Below the pieces are notes generated by a model, which saw nothing but the letters and a program-made list of their open reading frames with translations, made no database searches and was not told the origin of the DNA. Both the position numbers and the translations under genes were made by a program. Below are positions 5,709 to 11,623 of a stretch of 13,304 nucleotides of DNA, piece by piece; position 1 is the first letter of the stretch; each line of letters opens with the position of its first letter. The stretch is from NCBI GenBank assembly GCA_022843085.1, contig JALHOI010000035.1, forward strand, positions 1 to 13,304, in the 5' to 3' direction. The stretch comes from Pseudobdellovibrionaceae bacterium (GTDB taxonomy: Bacteria > Bdellovibrionota > Bdellovibrionia > Bdellovibrionales > JAMPXM01).

Positions 5709-6707
5709 GTGAAGATGTTCCCCAAACTCGAATCGCCAGCGCACACTAAATTTGTGACGTCCGAGCCTAAAACAAAGATCACGGTTAAATCATTGAAAAT
5801 GGACGCGGTCTTAAAGCTCGAGACGGCGCCATCCAATCTGTATATCAAATTGCCTGACGGCCGGTTCTTGATTGTCCTGCGGGCAGGAAACCGCATCGAC
5901 CACGATCGGCTGAACAAGTATGCTGGTCGCGGTGTCACGACGCTCTATTCGAGTGAGCAAGATCTGGTAGACGTCGATGTCAGCGACGTGGCCGACCCCG
6001 ATAAAGCTAAAATTGAAGCGCTTGAAAAGCTGAGCGATGCGGTCTTCGACGAGCTTCGGGTTCTAGGCGTCACCGAAAAGAGCTTCAACCACGCAAAAGC
6101 GATTGGAAAAGCAGTTCGAAATTTGCTCGAACGAGACCCTGTACTTTCGTCGGCCTTCGCAAAGTTTCAAGATCTTGGGCGCGAAGACACAAGGCACTCG
6201 TTGATGGTATCAGCTTTGAGCACCGTGTTGGTATCATCTATGGATTGGGTCAAGCCCGCCACACACGAAAACGTTGCCATGGGGGCGCTTCTCCACGACT
6301 TCGGTCTTTTCACGATGCCGACCGAAATTCTTAGTGCGGATCCTTCAACCCTGTCGGTCGTCGACCGCAAAATTCTTGAAGGACACGCCGAAAACGGACG
6401 AGCGTTGCTCGCGCAAGTGAAGACGATTCCTGAAGACGTGATGATGATCGTTGCACAGCACCACGAGCGCAGTGATGGTTCTGGCTACCCGTTGGGTCTT
6501 AAAGATTTTTACATTCATCCTCTTGCTCGAGTTGTCGGTCTAGCCAACGAGCTGGTTGAAAATTACGAAACTGATCGCAAGGCCGGTCGTCGAACTTCGC
6601 TTCGTCTGCTGATCGAAGGGTTGATCGGTGCGCAGGCCTCGAAGTTCAACAGGGATTTAATTAAATCGCTGCGGTCGATGCTCGAATCAGACATTCTCGC
6701 AAAGTAG
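5709..6707 (+). CDS. HD-GYP domain protein (cyclic-di-GMP phosphodiesterase family), partly degenerate
   Basis: A 332-residue protein. Residues about 30-95 form an N-terminal domain (SNLYIKLPDGRFLIVL...) that I associate, from memory, with HD-GYP proteins of Bdellovibrio-like bacteria. The HD-GYP domain follows: E159/H163, H196-D197 (LLHDFGL), H226 (EGHAENG), H251-H252-E253 and the signature DGSGYP (256-261). These are the usual metal ligands of enzymes that open cyclic-di-GMP. Two positions differ: the Lys of HDxGK is Leu 200, and the late Asp ligand of the usual VADxxD segment is Asn 280 (GLANELVE). Hydrolysis may be weak, altered or lost. The frame opens at GTG 5709; ATG 5715, with a weak GGTAG upstream, is an equally good start, and residues here are counted from 5709. 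No receiver is fused; the divergent receiver protein may supply that input. It ends 6 bp from the convergent EamA gene. Confidence 0.87.
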   Translation: MKMFPKLESPAHTKFVTSEPKTKITVKSLKMDAVLKLETAPSNLYIKLPDGRFLIVLRAGNRIDHDRLNKYAGRGVTTLYSSEQDLVDVDVSDVADPDKAKIEALEKLSDAVFDELRVLGVTEKSFNHAKAIGKAVRNLLERDPVLSSAFAKFQDLGREDTRHSLMVSALSTVLVSSMDWVKPATHENVAMGALLHDFGLFTMPTEILSADPSTLSVVDRKILEGHAENGRALLAQVKTIPEDVMMIVAQHHERSDGSGYPLGLKDFYIHPLARVVGLANELVENYETDRKAGRRTSLRLLIEGLIGAQASKFNRDLIKSLRSMLESDILAK

Positions 6708-6713
6708 CAGACT

Positions 6714-7658
6714 TCAGCTGACGAGTACGGCGAAGCCACCAAGAAAAAGCACGAAGGCCGACACAAGATACCAGCTTGGTTTTCGTTTGTTGATGAGCGC
6801 CTCAAGCAGGGCCGCAAACATGGGGCCTGTAATCGCGATCGCCGAGATCGACGCAAGATGACCAATTTGAATCGCTGTTAAATAGAGGCAGAGCGAAAGA
6901 TAAGTGCCGCCAAAGCAGCCCAGCAGTAAAAGCGCTCGCGACCTCGAATCGAAATTTTGAAAATTCGCGATGAGTCCGATCACAGGCTGCTTCGTATCGA
7001 GTTTTTTCGCCCTTCGCAGAAGGTGGATGGCAGCCGCGAGAACCGCGTAGGCCAAGAGGGCGCCAACACAGCGAATGAGGTGTCCTTCAAGAGGCCGCGT
7101 CGCAGGACTATCTTCGAACGCGTACCGGGTCAGCAGAACTCCGCCGGTGTCGAGCGAGACGCCGATGATCGCCATCACGAGCCCGCGAATTTCCCAGGTT
7201 CTGGTTTCTCGGTATCGTTCGAGGCTGAAGATCACCAAGCAACCGATGAGAAACGCAATTGCGATCAGACGGTGGCTGTCGAACGTTTGGTCGAAAAACA
7301 GGGCAGCACCTACACCCAAGATCAAGGGTTGAAAACCGTAGAGCATCAATGTTCGCGAAACTCCGATGCGAATAAAGGCGTCGAGCAAAAACAAATCGCC
7401 GATACCGAGACCGACAGCACCAGACAACAGAAGAAATACGGCCGATAAAAGCGACGGAGCAGTAAAGGTGCCGGTGAAAATCCAGATCACAGGTAATGTC
7501 AGACACAACAGCGCAAAGGCAATAGCGGCCTTGGTTGTGTTCATCCACAAAACAGAAACTCTTCGTGAAAAGCGCGCGAAGACAAGACTCGCGCTTGAAA
7601 AGCTAAGCGTTGCGCCCAAGGTCAGAAGGTAAGGTAAGTAGTTTGAGCCTGAATCCAC
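6714..7658 (-). CDS. EamA/DMT superfamily permease
   Basis: A 314-residue inner-membrane protein with about ten hydrophobic segments in two five-helix halves, the usual layout of EamA (drug/metabolite transporter) permeases. Helices fall near 8-28, 39-60, 70-91, 99-120, 126-144, 155-176, 188-210, 240-261, 265-285 and 294-313. The second half carries a family-like stretch (LYLTAIQIGHLASISAIAITGPMF, about 258-281). Substrate is unknown; members export amino acids, nucleotide sugars or other metabolites. The start is GTG 7658, 13 bp after the CDF stop, with a weak AGG upstream, so translation may be coupled to the CDF gene. Antisense frames across it are shadows. Confidence 0.88.
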   Translation of the reverse strand: MDSGSNYLPYLLTLGATLSFSSASLVFARFSRRVSVLWMNTTKAAIAFALLCLTLPVIWIFTGTFTAPSLLSAVFLLLSGAVGLGIGDLFLLDAFIRIGVSRTLMLYGFQPLILGVGAALFFDQTFDSHRLIAIAFLIGCLVIFSLERYRETRTWEIRGLVMAIIGVSLDTGGVLLTRYAFEDSPATRPLEGHLIRCVGALLAYAVLAAAIHLLRRAKKLDTKQPVIGLIANFQNFDSRSRALLLLGCFGGTYLSLCLYLTAIQIGHLASISAIAITGPMFAALLEALINKRKPSWYLVSAFVLFLGGFAVLVS

Positions 7659-7671
7659 GCGGTTTGGCTGC

Positions 7672-8757
7672 CTAATTCACTTCGAGATCGATGTAGGTGA
7701 TCTCTGGAAACTGTTGTCGAATTTGCGCTTCGAGGCGATTGATCTCGCGCCCCATGACGCGCACCATTCGTTCGGCGGTGTCGAACAGAACGGGCGTCGG
7801 GTCTTCGCCTTCACGGATTCGCTCGGCATCGCGTTCAATCATATGCCGATCAATGAACGTGCTGCCGTGAAATTCGATTTCGGCGGCCAGACGAACGGCA
7901 CCAGGCGCCATCACCGCAGTCTTTAAGCTTGTTACGCGCTCGATCGCGGGTAGCGCTTCAAGGTACTCGCGAATTTCTTGCTCGCGATCTTGCCCCATCG
8001 AAGCGCCCATCAGAATGCGGCCATTCGCCAGTGCGAGAACGATAGCCATGAAACCTAGAAGGCCGCCGATCACGATCGAGGCGATGGCGTCAGGGAAAGG
8101 CGAGTTAAGGTGCCGCGAAAGCGCGATCCCTGTAAACGCGATGACAACGCCAAGTACGGCAATGCCGTCTTCGAGCAACACGGCGACACCGGTCGGATCG
8201 TCCCCATAACGCACAAATTGGAAGAACGGAGTATCGCCGCGCGCCTCGTTCACCGAGCGAAGTGCGACGAAAAGTGTGTAACCCTCAATCAAAAAAGAAA
8301 AGATGAGAATGGCGAAGGGCCAGCCGCTGGTACTGATCGGGTCTGATGCGTTCGATGAAACTAAAGTCGAGACGCCGTGCCAGGTTGTGAACCCGAATCC
8401 GAGAAAGAAAATACCGACCGCGCTAACGAGGTTCCAGATGTAGCGCGCGCGTCCTTTGCCAAACGGAAACTCTTTCGTGGGTCGGCCTGCGCCATGGCGA
8501 ATACCGACAAGAAGTAGAAGTTGGTTGAGCGTGTCGGCCAGTGAGTGCACGGATTCGGCCAGCATCGAGGGACTGCCGCTAACCAACCAACCGAAAAACT
8601 TTGAGAGAGCGACGAGACCGTTGCCCACGATCGCGACAAGCACGGCTCGAATCGAGAGGTCGTCCCAGATGCTGCGAACCGGCGTTAACTCGGGGGCTTC
8701 AAGGTCGCTTGTCGCCTGATGCCGAATGTTATCTTGGGCTCGACTGTCTGACTCCAT
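7672..8757 (-). CDS. Cation diffusion facilitator transporter, SLC30A9-like
   Basis: A 361-residue inner-membrane transporter counted from ATG 8757. A polar N-tail of about 35 residues precedes helices near 36-60, 65-87, 107-130, 145-166, 190-214 and 221-243. The metal-site motif HSLAD (71-75) is in the second helix, followed by TLNQ and then the FPFGKGRARYIW segment (97-108) typical of the family. In the fifth helix the motif is LLED (194-197), as in the SLC30A9-like branch, rather than HxxxD. The C-terminal cytoplasmic domain (about 245-361) is the usual regulatory fold. It likely exports a divalent cation such as Zn2+, Mn2+ or Co2+ against protons; the metal is not readable. The frame extends to 8862, but that would overlap the divergent synthase gene. 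ATG 8757 lacks a strong Shine-Dalgarno. The EamA gene follows after 13 bp. Confidence 0.9.
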   Translation of the reverse strand: MESDSRAQDNIRHQATSDLEAPELTPVRSIWDDLSIRAVLVAIVGNGLVALSKFFGWLVSGSPSMLAESVHSLADTLNQLLLLVGIRHGAGRPTKEFPFGKGRARYIWNLVSAVGIFFLGFGFTTWHGVSTLVSSNASDPISTSGWPFAILIFSFLIEGYTLFVALRSVNEARGDTPFFQFVRYGDDPTGVAVLLEDGIAVLGVVIAFTGIALSRHLNSPFPDAIASIVIGGLLGFMAIVLALANGRILMGASMGQDREQEIREYLEALPAIERVTSLKTAVMAPGAVRLAAEIEFHGSTFIDRHMIERDAERIREGEDPTPVLFDTAERMVRVMGREINRLEAQIRQQFPEITYIDLEVN

Positions 8758-8799
8758 AGAAGGGTCTGACTCTACCGGGCTTAAGGCTCGCGGTACAAT

Positions 8800-8827
8800 T
8801 TGACTTACCGAGAATGCGGTGCAACAT
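8800..8827 (+). promoter_or_regulatory. Possible promoter for the polyprenyl synthase operon
   Basis: TTGACT (8800-8805) is a good -35 match; 16 nt later CAACAT (8822-8827) matches the -10 only at the key second A, fifth A and final T. The transcript would begin only a few nucleotides before ATG 8840, consistent with the lack of a Shine-Dalgarno there. Weak evidence. Confidence 0.25.
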
Positions 8828-8839
8828 GAACGACACTCT

Positions 8840-9778
8840 ATGAGCTCGATAAAAATATACAATTCAGATGATTTCCCGACCTACCTGCCGAAGTTGAACG
8901 CTCTCTATGACGATCTTTTTAAAGACGGTAAGGGTTTTCGTTCGAAGCTCGTGAACCGCCTTGGCGCAGAAATTCATCTCGACACACGAGTGATCGATTT
9001 GTTGGCACAAACGGTTGAGTTCATTCACAACGCTTCGCTGCTTCATGATGATTTGATCGATCACTCGGTGCTTCGGCGCGGAAAACCGGCGGCCTGGTCA
9101 AAGTATACTCCTGAATACGCTGTTCTTGCGGGCGATTACCTGTTGGCACGGGTGATGGTTAATTTATCAGGCCACGGCAACGTTCGATTGATTCAGCGAA
9201 CCGCGAAAGCAATTTCGGATTTGCTTGAAGGTGAGTGGATACAAGATTCACTCGTGAAAGATTTTAAAATTACACTTCGCGATCTCGACCGAGTTCATGA
9301 TTTGAAAACCGGATCACTTTTCAAATGGTGTCTCAGTGCTCCGTTTATTGCGAAAGAACGCTACGACGAAAAACTTTTAGGGCGGCTTGAAGACTGCGGC
9401 ACAACCCTCGGTCTTCTCTTTCAACGCAGCGATGATCTTCTCGATTTTGACATTCGAAACGACGAGGGCAAGGCCGTGTTGGGCGACCTGAAGTCGGGCT
9501 ATCTCAATTCATTTTCAGTCTGGGTACTGCGTGAACTGCCCGAATCTGTTTTTCAGAAGGCGATTCGAAGTCAGTCGCTTGGAGAATTCAAGAGTGTGGT
9601 TGGAGAAGCGCACTTTGGCGCGCGCGCGACGGCGTTCGACGACGAGAATCAGAAGCTGATCGACTTGTACTTCCATCGTCTCGGCGAGGTTCGCGATGGG
9701 TTGCAGGCCAATGAGCTTGGCGTGATCGAAGTTCTCAAGCAACTTCCGAAGCCGCTTTACTGGCGAAAGCGCGACTGA
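8840..9778 (+). CDS. Trans-polyprenyl diphosphate synthase
   Basis: A 312-residue cytosolic enzyme of the trans-isoprenyl diphosphate synthase family, which adds isopentenyl diphosphate units to an allylic primer. It shows the first Asp-rich motif DDLID (70-74) followed by HSVLRRGKPAAW, GDYLLARV (98-105), LLEGEWIQ (128-135), KTGSLF (156-161) and the second Asp-rich motif FQRSDDLLDFD (194-204 region). The two residues between the first Asp pair and the last Asp, with small Ala/Ser at -5/-4, favour a long-chain product as in quinone side-chain synthases. Two variations: GKGFRSKL replaces the usual GGKRxRP, and the conserved GKxTLP after the second motif reads SGYLNSF. ATG 8840 is chosen; GTG 8819 is in frame but has no better ribosome site. 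The stop overlaps the next gene's ATG by 1 nt, so the pair is probably coupled. Confidence 0.9.
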   Translation: MSSIKIYNSDDFPTYLPKLNALYDDLFKDGKGFRSKLVNRLGAEIHLDTRVIDLLAQTVEFIHNASLLHDDLIDHSVLRRGKPAAWSKYTPEYAVLAGDYLLARVMVNLSGHGNVRLIQRTAKAISDLLEGEWIQDSLVKDFKITLRDLDRVHDLKTGSLFKWCLSAPFIAKERYDEKLLGRLEDCGTTLGLLFQRSDDLLDFDIRNDEGKAVLGDLKSGYLNSFSVWVLRELPESVFQKAIRSQSLGEFKSVVGEAHFGARATAFDDENQKLIDLYFHRLGEVRDGLQANELGVIEVLKQLPKPLYWRKRD

Positions 9779-10860
9779 TGTCGGATCGCTACCTGACAAT
9801 TGCCGACGGTGATCCACGTCTAAACGGTTTTCTTTTGGGCGAGACACGAGATGATGGTGCGCGCCCGCTGTTGATTCAGTCGAGCCCGGATTGGACCTTT
9901 GAATTCGTTCACCTCAAAGATTTGCGCCGACCTTTTTGGATGTTGGTTTGGATTCGCGCGCTAAGACCTGATTCGCTGGTGCTTTCGGTTGGCCCGATTC
10001 TCGGCGCCTTGGGATGGCTGATCGCGCGGTCGCAGGCGACTGGCGAACTAATTGAATTGAAACTCGCCTGCCTCACTGTGATCGGTATTCTCGCGCTTCA
10101 CGCCGCGGTCAACCTGTTTAACGATTACCACGATCACATGCGCGGTTGGGATCTCGTACGCGAGCACGGCGGAGCACGCGTCATCAGCCGAGGATGGCTG
10201 CGTGCCAAAGATGTGCACCGTGCCGCGTGGGCCGCCTTTTTGATTGCGATCGCGGCTGGTGCGCCGGTGGTGTTCTCAAATTTTTCTTCGGGCTTACTGC
10301 TCGCTCTTTTTGCTCTCGTCGCGGTGCTTGAATTCGCGATCTCGCGATTCGGGTTGAAGTATCGGGGTTTTGCTGAAGTCACGGCCTGGTTTATGTTCGG
10401 ACCTCTGCTCACAGGGGGGTTCATGTGGGCTATGACCGGCCAAGTTTCATTTCACGCGTTGGCGCTTGGAGCAGTCTATGGGTCGCTTGCACTTTTGTGT
10501 CTGCATTTAAAAAACTTCGAGCGGATTTTAGTCGATGGTCGCGCCGGTTTAAGGACCTGGCCGGTTCGTGCTGGTTTTGATGCTTCGAAAACTTTCACTA
10601 TTTTCTGTCTCGGGTTGATCTTGGCCGCGCAGGCCTTCGTGTTTGTTATTGTTGATCCGGCCGCAGAAAGAATAGTTTCGATTCTTGCTGTTTCGCTTGG
10701 AATGGGTCCACTCGCGAGTCGCGTAATGAAATTGAAATCTCCACTTGCAGGTCGAATGCATGGACTTCATCGAGCGGGTTTGCTTCTTGCGTGGCTCAAT
10801 CTTGTTGCTTTGACGATCGGCGACCTGATTCGAAATTTTACGAATGGATTTTTTCGTTGA
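9778..10860 (+). CDS. UbiA family prenyltransferase, MenA-like
   Basis: A 360-residue membrane prenyltransferase. The first Asp motif NDYHDHMRGWD (115-125) has the exact spacing of MenA (1,4-dihydroxy-2-naphthoate prenyltransferase), followed by GGARVISRGWL (131-141) and the MenA-like FGLKYRGFAEV...FMFGPLLTGG (191-214). It therefore most likely joins the polyprenyl chain made by its neighbour to an aromatic quinone precursor, giving demethylmenaquinone. Two oddities appear. The second Asp motif, normally NNLRDxxxDxxAGKRT, reads KNFERILVDGRAGLRT (245-260), so the first Asp of the pair is Arg 249 and the GKRT Lys is Leu. There is also an extra hydrophilic N-terminus of about 50 residues before the usual start (WIRALRPDSL, 58-67). 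ATG 9778 overlaps the synthase stop (TGATG). A different aromatic acceptor cannot be excluded. Confidence 0.85.
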   Translation: MSDRYLTIADGDPRLNGFLLGETRDDGARPLLIQSSPDWTFEFVHLKDLRRPFWMLVWIRALRPDSLVLSVGPILGALGWLIARSQATGELIELKLACLTVIGILALHAAVNLFNDYHDHMRGWDLVREHGGARVISRGWLRAKDVHRAAWAAFLIAIAAGAPVVFSNFSSGLLLALFALVAVLEFAISRFGLKYRGFAEVTAWFMFGPLLTGGFMWAMTGQVSFHALALGAVYGSLALLCLHLKNFERILVDGRAGLRTWPVRAGFDASKTFTIFCLGLILAAQAFVFVIVDPAAERIVSILAVSLGMGPLASRVMKLKSPLAGRMHGLHRAGLLLAWLNLVALTIGDLIRNFTNGFFR

Positions 10861-11597
10861 GATTTCGAATCGTTGAAACTGAGCTTAGGCCAGGTGTTTT
10901 AGCAAAAGGACTCGTCGACGACCTGGAAAATTTGGTGCCGGCACCGCACCCCATAGTTGTTGATTTTGAAAGTTCAAAACTGCGCCATCGCTTGAAGAAT
11001 TCCGCTGACTCCGAGGCCATCGTCAAAGCGGTCGGGGTCAAACGCTCGGCTCGAAGCGGCGTTCTAATCTACGATTTTACGGCCGGTCTAGGCACCGAGG
11101 CGTTCATACTTGCGCGCGCGGGGTTCACCGTCATTGCATTCGAGCGAGATCAACAAGTCTTCGAACTTCTTGAAGACGGTCTTCGGCGCTACCGCGCGGC
11201 TGAGATCGAACAGAATATTTCTGAAGAAAGTCGCGTCAAACTTGAGTTTCGACATAGCGACGCCTTGAAATGGGCTGAGAAATCATTGGCGACCGGCTCG
11301 CTCAAAGAAGCCTTTGCTGTCACGCTTGACCCAATGTTTGAAAGCGAATCAACGATACAGAAGTCACAGCCGAAGAAAGAAATGGCTCTACTTCGAAGAA
11401 TGCTCCCGGTATCGGGTGACGAAGCCTTGCGGCTGTTGATGACCGAGGCACTTCAGGCCGCGACAGATCGTGTGATTGTGAAGCGTCCGGCGGGATCGAT
11501 AGACCTCACGGCCGTCGATCGTCGGGGTCAGGAGGCTCGCCCAATTCATCGCCTGTACGGTAAAACGGCGCGCTTCGACATTTACTCTTGTCGTTAA
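10857..11597 (+). CDS. rsmJ: 16S rRNA (guanine-N2)-methyltransferase, RsmJ-like
   Basis: A 246-residue protein, close to the 250 residues of E. coli RsmJ (YhiQ), the SAM-dependent enzyme that methylates N2 of G1516 in 16S rRNA. Matching features: VDFESSKLRHRLKNS (35-49) with SEAIVKAVG (52-60); the SAM-binding loop YDFTAGLGTEAFILA (72-86); FERDQQVFELLEDGL (95-109); the LDPMF segment (158-161); VIVKRP (206-211); and a C-terminus ending ARFDIYSCR, like RFDIY of RsmJ. The frame runs back to 10791 inside the UbiA gene, but TTG 10857, sharing a TTGA overlap with the UbiA stop, gives the correct length; its ribosome site is weak, so coupling is likely. The co-location with prenyl-quinone genes may only reflect shared transcription. 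Confidence 0.85.
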   Translation: MRFRIVETELRPGVLAKGLVDDLENLVPAPHPIVVDFESSKLRHRLKNSADSEAIVKAVGVKRSARSGVLIYDFTAGLGTEAFILARAGFTVIAFERDQQVFELLEDGLRRYRAAEIEQNISEESRVKLEFRHSDALKWAEKSLATGSLKEAFAVTLDPMFESESTIQKSQPKKEMALLRRMLPVSGDEALRLLMTEALQAATDRVIVKRPAGSIDLTAVDRRGQEARPIHRLYGKTARFDIYSCR

Positions 11598-11623
11598 TCG
11601 CGGGTCTCGGCACGCTGTTGTCT

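Noticed and set aside
5660..5938. N-terminal extension of the response regulator frame up to 5938
   Set aside because: It is antisense to the HD-GYP N-terminal domain and has no receiver-like content; TTG 5659 has a good Shine-Dalgarno and starts just before the receiver domain.
6957..7448. 163-residue plus-strand open frame, with other antisense frames nearby
   Set aside because: Highly charged, compositionally odd, and antisense to the well-supported EamA permease.
8758..8862. N-terminal extension of the CDF frame up to 8862
   Set aside because: It would overlap the divergent polyprenyl synthase start and adds no recognisable transporter sequence; ATG 8757 is kept.
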